Origin: Promicromonospora iranensis
GTDB lineage: Bacteria > Actinomycetota > Actinomycetes > Actinomycetales > Cellulomonadaceae
Assembly (NCBI RefSeq): GCF_028994775.1
Contig: NZ_JAJQMN010000007.1
Coordinates: forward strand, 124,001-188,000
Length of the DNA stretch: 64,000 nt
Direction of reading: 5' to 3'
In this document: one piece after another, positions 1 through 7,793 of the stretch
Position numbering within the stretch: position 1 is the first letter of the stretch
Layout of the letters: every line of letters begins with the position of its first letter
Program-made: the position numbers and the translations under genes
Notes under the pieces: generated by a model
Database searches by the model: none
Told to the model about the DNA's origin: nothing
The model's input: the letters and a program-made list of their open reading frames with translations, nothing else

Positions 1-2
1 TG

Positions 3-524
3 GGGGTCCTCGCCGGCCTCGGGTTCATCGTTCGTGACCTGGTGCGGATACTGCCCAACCGGGACGTCCCGGTCCCTGTAGATCTTGCGGACGTGCCACA
101 CGAGGTGCTGCTGGGTGGCACTGCCGCAGCGCAGGCGACGGAGGCGGTGATCCGGGTGTCCGAGCTGGGACCGGTGCCGTACACGGCCGTGCTCACCGCT
201 GCGCTGCTGCCGACGCTGGTGCTGATGCTGGTGGCCGTGTGCTTCGCCGTGCTCGGCAGGTCGTTCGCGAGCGGCGACTTCTTCGCGCCGGGCGGCCTGC
301 GGGCGATGAAGGTCACGTCGATCACGCTCGTGTTCGGCTCCGTGGTGATCCCGACCCTGCAGGTGATGGCCGCGAACAGCGCCCTGGCGAGTGTCGGCGT
401 CCACTTCGGCCAGAGGATGGGCACCGACTGGGTGCTGTTCGCAGCGGGCATACTCCTCGGCACCGTCTGGTATGCGTTCCGGCGTGGCGCTCGCCTGGAG
501 CGGGACACCGAGGGCCTCGTCTGA
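3..524 (+). CDS. DUF2975-like membrane protein, 5' end outside the window
   Basis: The frame is open from base 3, so the true start lies upstream and only the C-terminal part is present. About three hydrophobic spans are visible, around LPTLVLMLVAVCFAVLG, TLVFGSVVIPTLQVMAANSA and WVLFAAGILLGTVWYAF, followed by a basic tail. DUF2975 proteins are small four-helix membrane proteins that usually sit directly before a YozG-type XRE regulator, and exactly that gene follows here with a TGATG overlap. The pairing is the main support for the family call. The molecular function of the family is unknown to me. A GTG at 42 would give a shorter product but would cut into the conserved N-terminal region. 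Confidence 0.7.
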   Translation, partial: GVLAGLGFIVRDLVRILPNRDVPVPVDLADVPHEVLLGGTAAAQATEAVIRVSELGPVPYTAVLTAALLPTLVLMLVAVCFAVLGRSFASGDFFAPGGLRAMKVTSITLVFGSVVIPTLQVMAANSALASVGVHFGQRMGTDWVLFAAGILLGTVWYAFRRGARLERDTEGLV

Positions 525-751
525 TGCCGACCGAGGACGACGGCCGCGTCCACTGCCGGCTCGACGAGCTGCTCGCGGAGCGCGGTATGACGCTGGCGCG
601 GCTGGCGGAGCTGGTCGGGGTCACGGTGGTGAACCTGTCGGTGCTCAAGAACGACCGCGCCCGGGCGATCCGGTTCTCCACTCTGACGGCGATCTGCGAC
701 GTCCTCCAGTGCGAGGTGGGTGACCTGCTCGTGGTGACGCCACGGCAGTGA
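524..751 (+). CDS. Small XRE-family (YozG-like) transcriptional regulator
   Basis: This 75-residue protein is almost entirely one Cro/CI-type helix-turn-helix. It reads LDELLAERGMTLARLAELVG for the first helices, a recognition helix around TVVNLSVLKNDRARAIRF, then the conserved ending LTAICDVLQCEVGDLLVV. Its ATG overlaps the stop of the DUF2975 gene by one base (TGATG), so translation is probably coupled. By analogy with other DUF2975/XRE pairs it probably regulates its own operon; that is inference. Its stop codon lies inside a 14-bp tandem repeat. Confidence 0.8.
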   Translation: MPTEDDGRVHCRLDELLAERGMTLARLAELVGVTVVNLSVLKNDRARAIRFSTLTAICDVLQCEVGDLLVVTPRQ

Positions 752-779
752 CTCCATGGCAGTGACTCCATGGCAGTGA
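744..779 (+). repeat. 14-bp tandem repeat, about 2.6 copies
   Basis: The unit GGCAGTGACTCCAT occurs twice in full (744-757, 758-771) and once in part. The first unit contains the TGA stop of the XRE gene, and each later unit supplies another in-frame-like TGA. It is probably a replication-slippage product. Confidence 0.8.
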
Positions 780-799
780 GGCCCGGCTAGGGTCGGCGC

Positions 800-2083
800 G
801 TGACCTCTCTCTTCACCGCGCCCGACGAAGGACGCACGCCCGACCCCAGCCTGGCGCACCGCCGCGCCGACGCCACGGTGACCCTGCGCGGACCGGACGG
901 TGTGCCGCTGGCCGGCCACGACGTCGTCGTACGGCAGACGCGGCACGCGTTCCTGTTCGGCTGTATCGGATTCGACCTGGTGGACCTCGCCAACGGCACG
1001 TCGCAGGACCCGGAGTACGACGGCCGGCTCGCCGACGCATGGTTCGACGTCTTCAACCAGACGACGCTCCCCTTCTACTGGGGCACGTTCGAGCCCGAGC
1101 GTGGGGCACCGCAGACGGAGCGCCTGCTCGGCGCGGCACGCTGGTTCGCGGAGCGCGGCGTCGTGGTCAAGGGACACCCGCTGGTGTGGCACACGGTCCA
1201 GCCGCGCTGGCTCCGCGACCTGCCCGACGCCGAGGTGGAGCGCCTGCAGCGGGAGCGCATCCGGCGCGACGTCGGGGCGTTCCGCGGCGTGATCGACACG
1301 TGGGACGCGATCAACGAGGTGGTGATCATGCCCGTGTTCACCGCGGAGGAGAACGCGATCACGCCTCTCGCGCGCCGTAAGGGCCGCGTCGAGATGATCC
1401 GGATGGCGTTCGAGGAGGCGCGTGCCGAGAACCCGGGCGCGACGCTGCTGCTCAACGACTTCGACATGTCCACGGCGTACGAGTGCCTCATCGAGGCGGT
1501 GCTGGAGGCCGGGATCCGCATCGACCGGCTCGGCCTGCAGAGCCACATGCACCAGGGCTACTGGGGCGAGGAGAAGACCCTGGCGGTCCTGGACCGGTTC
1601 TCCCGGTACAACATCCCGATCCACTTCACGGAGACCACGCTCATGTCGGGCGACGTGATGCCCGCGCACATCGAGGACCTCAACGACTGGCAGGTCGAGT
1701 CGTGGCCGTCGACGCCGGAGGGGGAGGAGCGCCAGGCCGACGAGGTGGAGCGCCACTACCGCACCCTGCTGTCGCACCCGAGCGTGGAGGCGATGACCTA
1801 CTGGGGCCTGTCCGACCGCGGGATGTGGCTGAACGCCCCGGGCGGGCTGCTCCGGGAGGACGGCTCGCGCAAGCCCGCGTTCGACCGGTTGCGGGAGCTG
1901 GTCAAGGGCGAGTGGTGGCTGCCACCGACGGCGCTGCGCACCGACGCCGAGGGCCGTGTGCGGTTCGGCGGGTTCCTCGGGGACTACCGGATCGAGGCGG
2001 CCGACGGCGAAGCGGGTGCGGCCGAGGTGACGCTGGAGGTGCCGGGCGCCCTCGACGTGTCTGCCGAGCTCTCGCGGGGGTAG
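800..2083 (+). CDS. Endo-1,4-beta-xylanase, GH10 family, no signal peptide
   Basis: This is a retaining GH10 beta-xylanase of 427 residues, GTG start. The barrel motifs are clear: GHPLVWHTVQPRWL near residue 130, the acid/base Glu in WDAINEVV (about residue 173), LLLNDFDM, GLQSHMH, and the nucleophile Glu in HFTETT (about residue 278). The N-terminal 50 residues (TVTLRGPDGVPLAGHDVVV) form a small beta-rich segment that precedes the barrel. A short beta-rich extension follows the catalytic domain. There is no signal peptide or carbohydrate-binding module, so the enzyme probably acts inside the cell on imported xylo-oligosaccharides. No transporter or regulator lies beside it. Confidence 0.92.
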   Translation: MTSLFTAPDEGRTPDPSLAHRRADATVTLRGPDGVPLAGHDVVVRQTRHAFLFGCIGFDLVDLANGTSQDPEYDGRLADAWFDVFNQTTLPFYWGTFEPERGAPQTERLLGAARWFAERGVVVKGHPLVWHTVQPRWLRDLPDAEVERLQRERIRRDVGAFRGVIDTWDAINEVVIMPVFTAEENAITPLARRKGRVEMIRMAFEEARAENPGATLLLNDFDMSTAYECLIEAVLEAGIRIDRLGLQSHMHQGYWGEEKTLAVLDRFSRYNIPIHFTETTLMSGDVMPAHIEDLNDWQVESWPSTPEGEERQADEVERHYRTLLSHPSVEAMTYWGLSDRGMWLNAPGGLLREDGSRKPAFDRLRELVKGEWWLPPTALRTDAEGRVRFGGFLGDYRIEAADGEAGAAEVTLEVPGALDVSAELSRG

Positions 2084-2205
2084 GTCTCGACAAGGCTCGA
2101 TCAGCCATGGCCAGGCTCGACCACCGAGGTTCCGTCGGTCGAGCCTGTCGAGACCCGTCTTGTCAGGACGGAGGTCCGGGCAGGCTCGACCAGCGAGGCT
2201 CGACC
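2083..2205. repeat. REP-like repeat cluster (GGTCTCGACAGGCTCGA type)
   Basis: An inverted pair is formed by GGTCTCGACAAGGCTCGA at 2083-2100 and TCGAGCCTGTCGAGACC at 2139-2155. It is followed by a further partial arm with CAGGCTCGACC near 2184-2194. The first arm begins on the last base of the xylanase stop codon. The same core occurs twice inside dnaE2 (54304-54320 and 54452-54467), so it is a dispersed repeat. Between convergent genes it may also work as a terminator. Confidence 0.8.
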
Positions 2206-2212
2206 CGGTGGC

Positions 2213-2983
2213 TCAGCGCGCGGCGGCGGCCGCGTGCGGGTCCGTGGCGTTCAGCGTCGCGACCACCTGGTCGTAGTCGCCGCGGACCTCGCCGTAGCGC
2301 AGGAACCTGACCCGCTCGACCTGGATCTCGTGCGCGTCCGGGTGGGCCTCCAGAAGCGACATCACCTCGTCGGCGAACTCGTCCAGCGGCATCCCGTGCT
2401 CGCTCGTCTCCTGACCGGGCATGATCGCGGTCCGCACGGACGGCGGCACCAGCTCCGTGACGGAGACGGTGGTGCCCGCGAACTGCAGACGGATCGTCTC
2501 CGAGAGCATGTGGATCGCCGACTTCGTCGCGTTGTACGTCGGCGTCGGCCGGAGCGGGGCGTGCGCCAGGCCCGAGGACACCGTGAGGATCGTCGCGTCC
2601 GGCCGGGATGCCAGGTGCTCGGTGAACGCGGCGATCAGGCGGATCGGGCCCAGCAGGTTCGTCGTGACGACCGCTTCGGCGTCGGCCAGGAAGCCCGGCG
2701 TGCGCCAGTCCTCGAAACGCATGATCCCGGCCATCGGTACCAGCACGTTGACGTCGGGGAACCGCTCGATGACCTCGGCGGAGGCGGTCCGGATCGAGTC
2801 GGGGTCGGTCGTGTCGATGCGGACGCCGGCGAGGCCGTGGTCGGCGGCCAGAGCCTCCAGCGCCGCGGTGCTCCGCCCGCCGACGATCACGGTGTTGCCC
2901 CTGGCCTGAAGACGCAGTGCGAGGGCGAGGCCGATACCGCGGGTCCCGCCGGGAAGGAAGATGGTGTTACCGGTGATGTTCAT
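2213..2983 (-). CDS. SDR-family oxidoreductase
   Basis: A 256-residue short-chain dehydrogenase/reductase starting at MNITGNTIF. It has a nucleotide-binding GGTRGIG motif at the N terminus, the strand DTTDPDSI, PMAGI at the position of the usual NNAG, and the catalytic YNATK motif with an upstream Ser in LTVSSG. The family uses NAD(P)H to reduce or oxidise carbonyl/alcohol groups. The substrate cannot be told. It is divergent from an XRE regulator (3085) with a palindromic operator in between, so that protein probably controls it. The open frame extends upstream to 3304, but that part is arginine-rich antisense to the regulator. Confidence 0.85.
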   Translation of the reverse strand: MNITGNTIFLPGGTRGIGLALALRLQARGNTVIVGGRSTAALEALAADHGLAGVRIDTTDPDSIRTASAEVIERFPDVNVLVPMAGIMRFEDWRTPGFLADAEAVVTTNLLGPIRLIAAFTEHLASRPDATILTVSSGLAHAPLRPTPTYNATKSAIHMLSETIRLQFAGTTVSVTELVPPSVRTAIMPGQETSEHGMPLDEFADEVMSLLEAHPDAHEIQVERVRFLRYGEVRGDYDQVVATLNATDPHAAAAAR

Positions 2984-3031
2984 GTCGCTACCGTGCGCCG
3001 CCCGCGCCGACGGCGGGAGAGACCTGGCGAA

Positions 3032-3052
3032 CCAGGGACCCACGGTCCCTGG
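3032..3052. promoter_or_regulatory. Palindromic operator between the SDR gene and the XRE regulator
   Basis: Perfect 9-bp arms CCAGGGACC and GGTCCCTGG flank a 3-nt CAC spacer. It lies midway in the 101-bp divergent promoter region, 49 bp from the SDR start and 33 bp from the regulator start. This is the position expected of an operator bound by the neighbouring XRE protein. Binding is inferred. Confidence 0.7.
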
Positions 3053-3084
3053 CACCCGTCGGGGGCGCGGCGCACGATAGGCAC

Positions 3085-3918
3085 ATGAACCGTGCAGCCC
3101 TCGCCGACTTCCTCCGCCGACACCGGGAGGCCCTGCGCCCGTCCGACGTCGGGCTCGTGCCGGGGCCGCGTCGGCGGGCACCGGGACTGCGCCGGGAGGA
3201 GGTCGCGGCCCTGACCGGGATGTCCGTGGACTACTACGCGCGCCTCGAGCAGCAGCGCGGGCCGCAGCCGTCGGAGCAGATGCTCGCCGCCCTCGCGCGC
3301 GCACTGCGCCTGACCGTCGAGGAGCGGGACTACCTGTTCCGGCTCGCCGGGCACGGGGTGCCGCGGCGCGTTCCGCTCGACTCCCATGTGGCGCCCGCCC
3401 TGCTGCGGGTGCTCGACCGGCTGGAGGACACCCCGGCGCTGATCCTGTCGGGGCTCGGGGAGCCGCTGGTGCAGAACCGCCTCGCCGAGGCGATCTTCGG
3501 CACCCCGCCGGCCACGGGCCTGGCCCGCAGCTCCGTCTACCGCTGGTTCATGGAACCCGGTTCCAGGAACGTCTACCCGCCCGAGGACCACGAGCGGCAG
3601 GGCCGTAGCCAGGTCGCCTCCCTGCGGGCCGCCCACGCCGCGGCGGGCCCGGGCTCGCCCGCCGACGAGATGCTGCGCGTGCTGCTCCGCGAGAGTCCGG
3701 AGTTCGTCCGCCTGTGGGAGCTGCACGAGGTGTCGCGGCGCTTCGAGGACCACAAGACGCTGGTGCACCCCGAGCTCGGCCGCATCGACGTGGCCTGCCA
3801 GGCGCTCTTCACCGAGGACCAGTCGCAGGCGCTCCTGGTGCTGACTCCCGAGCCGGGCAGCGAGGCGGAGGAGAAGATCCGCCTGCTGGCGGTGCTGGGG
3901 CACGAGACGTTCGCGTAG
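3085..3918 (+). CDS. XRE-family regulator with MmyB-like ligand-binding domain
   Basis: A 277-residue regulator. Residues 1-80 hold a helix-turn-helix with the typical LRREEVAALTGMSVDYYARL and EQQRGPQPSEQMLAALARAL segments. Residues of about 100-270 match the MmyB-like domain, with ALILSGLGEPLVQNRLAEAI and a C-terminal LLVLTPEPGSEAEEKIRLLA. Proteins of this architecture are common in actinobacteria beside a divergent SDR or reductase gene that they repress, which is the layout here. The inducer is unknown. Confidence 0.85.
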   Translation: MNRAALADFLRRHREALRPSDVGLVPGPRRRAPGLRREEVAALTGMSVDYYARLEQQRGPQPSEQMLAALARALRLTVEERDYLFRLAGHGVPRRVPLDSHVAPALLRVLDRLEDTPALILSGLGEPLVQNRLAEAIFGTPPATGLARSSVYRWFMEPGSRNVYPPEDHERQGRSQVASLRAAHAAAGPGSPADEMLRVLLRESPEFVRLWELHEVSRRFEDHKTLVHPELGRIDVACQALFTEDQSQALLVLTPEPGSEAEEKIRLLAVLGHETFA

Positions 3919-3941
3919 GGCTGTAGTGCGAGGATCGTCCC

Positions 3942-4343
3942 GTGCACGACAACGACCGCTGCCCCTGCCTCTCCGGTGACACCTACGGCGCCTGCTGCGG
4001 GCGCTACCACTCCGGAGCCGCCGCCGCCCCGACGGCCGAGGCCCTCATGCGCTCGCGGTACTCCGCGTTCGCGACCGGGAACGACGCGTACCTGCTGGCG
4101 ACGTGGGCCCCGCACACGCGGCTGGCCGCCATCGAGACCGGCGACGAGCAGTGGCGGCGCCTGGACGTCCACCGCACGGAGCGCGGCGGCCCGTTCGACT
4201 CCACCGGGGTCGTGGAGTTCACCGCCTTCTACCGGTACCCGGCCACGGGCGAGCGCGGCAGCCTCCACGAGACCAGCCGCTTCGTGCGCGAGGGTGGCCG
4301 CTGGTACTACGTGGACGGCGCTCGCGAGGCCCGCGATCGTTAA
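3942..4343 (+). CDS. ychJ: YchJ-family protein with N-terminal SEC-C metal-binding motif
   Basis: A 133-residue protein with a GTG start 23 bp after the XRE gene. The N terminus CPCLSGDTYGACCGRYH is a zinc-binding SEC-C type motif. It is followed by the UPF0225 signature LMRSRYSAFATGNDAYLLAT and the NTF2-like half VEFTAFYRYPATGERGSLHE with HETSRFVREGGRWYYVDG. The length is normal for the family. The function of YchJ is unknown. Confidence 0.88.
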   Translation: MHDNDRCPCLSGDTYGACCGRYHSGAAAAPTAEALMRSRYSAFATGNDAYLLATWAPHTRLAAIETGDEQWRRLDVHRTERGGPFDSTGVVEFTAFYRYPATGERGSLHETSRFVREGGRWYYVDGAREARDR

Positions 4344-4438
4344 GGCGAGAGGGACCGGTGCCGGGCCGGTGGGATGCCGGTTCTGAGTCGGTGCTGGGTC
4401 GGCGGGGGAGCAGCACCCGAGCCGCACGCCCGAGTGCC

Positions 4439-5050
4439 CTAGATCCAGCCCTCTTCCCAGGCGCGGTGCGCCGCCGCGTGGCGGGTCGCGACCCCGAGCT
4501 TGGCCATCGCCGACGACAGGTAGTTGCGCACGGTGCCGGGCGCGAGGTGCACCGCGGCCGCGATCTCCGAGACCTGGGCCCCGGTACGCGCTGCCCGCAG
4601 AACCTCCAGCTCGCGGTCCGAGAGCGGGCACTCGTTCTCGGTGAGCGCGGACGCGGCGATCTCCGGGTCCACGTATCGGTGCCCGACGGCGACGTCGCGC
4701 ACGATCTGCGCCAGCCGGGCCGCCGGCGTGGACTTGGGGACGAACCCGCTCACGCCCGCGGCGAGGGCCCGGCGCAGGACGGCGGGGCGGGCGTGCCGGG
4801 TCACGATGATGATGCGCGGCGGCGTGCCGTCGGCCGCGGCGAGGATCTGCGCGGCCGCGTGCAGCCCGTCGGTGGGCGGCATCTCCAGGTCGAGCACGGC
4901 GACGTCGGGCCGGTGCTGCGCGGCGAGCCGCACGGTGTCCGTGGTGGTGGCGGCCTGGGCCACGACCCGCAGGTCGTCCTCGAGGTCGAGAAGGGAGCAG
5001 AGCGCCCCGCGCAGCAGCTCCTCGTCGTCGGCCAGCAGCAGGCGGATCAT
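4439..5050 (-). CDS. NarL/LuxR-family response regulator
   Basis: A 203-residue response regulator starting at MIRLLLADDEELLRG. The receiver domain has the acidic pair DDE, the phospho-acceptor Asp in VAVLDLEMPPTDG, a Thr in IIVTRH and a Lys in GFVPKSTP. The C-terminal LuxR-type helix-turn-helix reads LSDREIEVL-like LSDRELEVLRA and APGTVRNYLSSAMAKLG. Its ATG overlaps the stop of the kinase gene by four bases (ATGA), so the two are translated together as a two-component system. In actinobacteria such DesK-type pairs often control adjacent transporters, but no such target lies next to this one. Confidence 0.92.
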   Translation of the reverse strand: MIRLLLADDEELLRGALCSLLDLEDDLRVVAQAATTTDTVRLAAQHRPDVAVLDLEMPPTDGLHAAAQILAAADGTPPRIIIVTRHARPAVLRRALAAGVSGFVPKSTPAARLAQIVRDVAVGHRYVDPEIAASALTENECPLSDRELEVLRAARTGAQVSEIAAAVHLAPGTVRNYLSSAMAKLGVATRHAAAHRAWEEGWI

Positions 5051-6315
5051 CCGGCCACCGTAGCCGTGACCACGAACCGGTCGCCGTCGCCGCACCAGGA
5101 CAGGTGCCCGCCGATCGTGTCGAGCCGTTCCGCGAGGGACACCAGCCCCGTCCCGTCGCCGGCCCTGGCTGAATCGTTCGGCTCGGCCGTCTCGTTCGGC
5201 TCGGCCGCACGCGCGCCGTCGTTGTCGAGGACGAGGCGGGCCCCGGCGCCCTCGGGCACCAGGACGATCGTGGCGCGGGTGGCTCTGCTGTGCCGCAGGA
5301 GGTTGGTCGTGGCCTCGCGCACCACCAGGCCGAGGAGGCTGCGCGGCGCCTCGGGGAGGGCCGCGGCGAGCTCGGCGTCGACGTCGGTCCGGACCTCCAC
5401 GCCCGCCGCCGTCAGGACCTTGGACGCGTTGGCGATCTCGGCGTCCAGCGTGGTGCGCCGGTAGCCCTGCACCAGGGCGCGGGTCTCGCGAAGGGCGTCC
5501 CCGGCGAGCTGCTGCACCTCGCGCATCTGCTCGGCCGCCTGTGCGGGGTCGGCCTCCGCGAGCCGCGCCGCGAGCTCGCTCTTCAGGGCGATCACCTGGA
5601 GGTGGTGGCCCTGGATGTCGTGCAGGTCGGCGGCGAACCGGAGGCGCTCGTCGGCCACGGCGAGCTGTCCGGCGAGCTGCCGGGCGTCGTCGAGGTGGGC
5701 GGCGACCTGCCAGCCGCGGAGCATGCCGAGCATGGCCGGGCCGAACGCCAGCACCATCAGCGCGGGCATCCAGACCGCGTGGCCGACGTCGGGCTCGCCC
5801 GTGGACAGGGCGGTGACCAGACCGACCGCCGGCAGGACGACCAGGGCCGCGCCCAGGGCCGCCCACGCCCGCCGAGCGGGCAGGAACATGACGAGCACCG
5901 AGAGCGTGGCGGCCGGCGCGATCGACCAGATCCCGAAGTTGCCCAGGGCGAGCGGCACCGCCGCGGCGACCGCCGTCACGCAGCAGGCGGTCACGAGCCA
6001 GCCGGTCGACGGCGCCTCGTTCCGGATCCGCCGGCCCAGCAGGACGCCGCACGCGACGATCGTCGCCGCCGTCGACAGGCCCGTGAGGGCGCGCAGTCCC
6101 GCGGGGACGTCCGGGTCCAGCACCCAGTCGCCGACGGCGAAGCCCAGCACGCAGGCGACCGTCCCCGCGAGACCCCACCAGACGTTGCGGCGGAAGCCCG
6201 CGAGGCCGCTGCTGTCGTCGTCGCCCACGACGGCCGGTGCGCTGCCCATGGCGACATCCTGCCAGCGCCGACGGCGCGGCGGGGTGGCCCGCGTGCGCTC
6301 GATGACATCTGTCAT
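5047..6315 (-). CDS. DesK/NarL-type sensor histidine kinase (HisKA_3)
   Basis: About 422 residues. A short basic N terminus is followed by roughly five or six membrane spans (residues 25-190, for example LAGTVACVLGFAVGDWVL, VTAVAAAVPLALGNFGIW, ALMVLAFGPAMLGML). The HisKA_3 dimerisation helix carries the phospho-acceptor His in RFAADLHDIQGHHLQV. The C-terminal ATPase domain has LVVREATTNLLRHS, LVLDNDG and DGTGLVSLAERL. An in-frame ATG at 6330 would add five residues. I prefer 6315, which has GAGG just upstream, although spacing is short. It forms an operon with the response regulator. The stimulus is unknown. Confidence 0.9.
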   Translation of the reverse strand: MTDVIERTRATPPRRRRWQDVAMGSAPAVVGDDDSSGLAGFRRNVWWGLAGTVACVLGFAVGDWVLDPDVPAGLRALTGLSTAATIVACGVLLGRRIRNEAPSTGWLVTACCVTAVAAAVPLALGNFGIWSIAPAATLSVLVMFLPARRAWAALGAALVVLPAVGLVTALSTGEPDVGHAVWMPALMVLAFGPAMLGMLRGWQVAAHLDDARQLAGQLAVADERLRFAADLHDIQGHHLQVIALKSELAARLAEADPAQAAEQMREVQQLAGDALRETRALVQGYRRTTLDAEIANASKVLTAAGVEVRTDVDAELAAALPEAPRSLLGLVVREATTNLLRHSRATRATIVLVPEGAGARLVLDNDGARAAEPNETAEPNDSARAGDGTGLVSLAERLDTIGGHLSWCGDGDRFVVTATVAG

Positions 6316-6436
6316 ATGACCTCGTGACATCCGCCCGCGCTCAGGTGCGGTAAGGCACTACTGGCCGCGGTCGCCGTCGGACAGCGTGGAGACCAGCGCG
6401 GCGAGGGACGCCGCACGGACCGAGGGAGACGGAGAC

Positions 6437-7363
6437 ATGGCGGAGATGACGACGGCGACGACAGCGACGACAGCGACGACGGCGGACCCAGCTGGGCTGG
6501 CCGGCGTGGGTGTGGCGCACGAGGGGCACGCTCACCCGGCGGCTCACGCGGCAGCGACCCCCGGGCGCAAGGTGCTGCGGTTCCTCGCGCACCTGGCCGA
6601 GATGGTCGTCGTGATGGTCCTCGGGATGATGCTCCTCGCACCGGCGTGGGACTGGGCGGGGGCGGCGATCGGGGTCGAGGCCGCGCTGGCCCGGCCCGAC
6701 GTCGCCGCGGTGGTGATGGTCCTGGACATGGTGGCCGCGATGACCGTGTGGATGCGGGTGCGGCGGCACGGCTGGTCCGCGATCTGGGAGATGAACGCGG
6801 CGATGGCGGCGCCGTTCGCGGTGCTGCTGGTGCTGTTCTGGGCGGGCGCCACCAGCGCCGGCGACATGATGCTGTGGGGCCACGTGCTGATGGTCCCGGC
6901 GATGGCGGGTGCGATGCTGCTGCGGCCGGCGGAGTACACGGAGCACGTCCACGGGTTCGACCTGGTCTGGCTGCGACGCCGGTGGCCGGTGCTGATCGGG
7001 CTGGCGCTGCTCGCCGGCACGATCACCGGCGGTACGGGCGACCTGCCGGCGTGGCTGATCCTGGCGATAGCGCTGGTGTACCCGGTGGTGGGCGTCCTGC
7101 GGAACCGGATCCGGGGTCGCTCCATGGTGCTGCTGCAGGCGACGGGGCTCGCGGTGTTCGCGGGCATCAGCCTGCTGGCCGGCGCCTTCGTCGGGCAGGA
7201 GACCGGGGCGTACGTGCTCGCGGCCGGGCTCGTGGGACACGGCGTGTGGGACGTGTTCCACCACCGGGCGAACGCGGTGGTCTGGCGCTGGTACGCCGAG
7301 ACCTGCATCGTCTACGACCTGCTGCTGGCCGCGGCGGTGCTCGCCTCGACGATCGGGTCCTGA
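6437..7363 (+). CDS. Polytopic membrane protein of unknown function
   Basis: A 308-residue protein with about nine hydrophobic spans, including FLAHLAEMVVVMVLGMMLLA, VMVLDMVAAMTVWM, FAVLLVLFWAGA, VLIGLALLAGTITGG, LILAIALVYPVVGVL and a last YDLLLAAAVLASTIG. The N terminus is Thr/Ala-rich (MAEMTTATTATTATT), from a short repeat. The ATG at 6437 has GGGAGACGGAGAC directly upstream, which is better than the ATG at 6386. It is divergent from the histidine kinase gene, so the two-component system could regulate it; that is only positional. I do not recognise the family. Confidence 0.7.
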   Translation: MAEMTTATTATTATTADPAGLAGVGVAHEGHAHPAAHAAATPGRKVLRFLAHLAEMVVVMVLGMMLLAPAWDWAGAAIGVEAALARPDVAAVVMVLDMVAAMTVWMRVRRHGWSAIWEMNAAMAAPFAVLLVLFWAGATSAGDMMLWGHVLMVPAMAGAMLLRPAEYTEHVHGFDLVWLRRRWPVLIGLALLAGTITGGTGDLPAWLILAIALVYPVVGVLRNRIRGRSMVLLQATGLAVFAGISLLAGAFVGQETGAYVLAAGLVGHGVWDVFHHRANAVVWRWYAETCIVYDLLLAAAVLASTIGS

Positions 7364-7418
7364 CCTGACCGAGACCCCGGGTGGCGCCGCGCAGCTGCCG
7401 GGGGAAGGTCCATGCGAA

Positions 7419-7481
7419 CGGGCTGTGTTGCTGGGAGTAGACCTGGGAGTAGACAGGGTCCACTCCCAGCAACACAGCCCG
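7419..7481. repeat. 63-bp palindrome with 20-bp perfect arms
   Basis: Arms at 7419-7438 (starting CGGGCTGTGTTGCTGGG) and 7462-7481 are perfect inverse complements with a 23-nt centre. It follows the membrane protein gene and precedes a minus-strand pseudogene, i.e. it lies between converging units. It belongs to a set of six palindromes of similar total length in this window. Confidence 0.9.
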
Positions 7482-7590
7482 CACTACATGTGTCTCCCCG
7501 GACGCCCCGGCGCCTCGACAGGGTGCGCGACGCCGGGACGCCGCGGTGTCGAGGCGGCGGGTCGCCGCCCAGCGGGGAAGCGGGAAACGC

Positions 7591-7706
7591 TCACAGGGTC
7601 CAGCGCTGGTTGGCCCCGCCGTTGCACGGGTACTGCTTCAGCCGGGTGCTGTTCGCCGTCGACGAGGCCGGCACGTCGAGGCACTTGCCCGAGTGTCGCG
7701 GGCCTG
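7591..7706 (-). pseudogene. Remnant of a ricin B-type lectin (CBM13) C terminus
   Basis: On the minus strand one frame reads RHSGKCLDVPASSTANST, then RLKQYPCNGGANQRWTL and a TGA stop at 7591-7593. This is the last beta-trefoil repeat of a CBM13/ricin lectin domain, with the SGKCLDV, paired Cys and QxW signature. Upstream the frame loses similarity and there is no start. So this is the 3' end of a lost secreted enzyme gene, probably a glycoside hydrolase. The rest of the 430-bp gap (7364-7793), apart from the palindrome, shows nothing I recognise. Confidence 0.7.
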
Positions 7707-7793
7707 CTCGATCGCGGGGATGAGCGCACGATGTACGCGGGCAGCGCGTGGCGGCGCGCGTGTCGCCACCGGGGCCCCCTATTTTTGGGCGCT

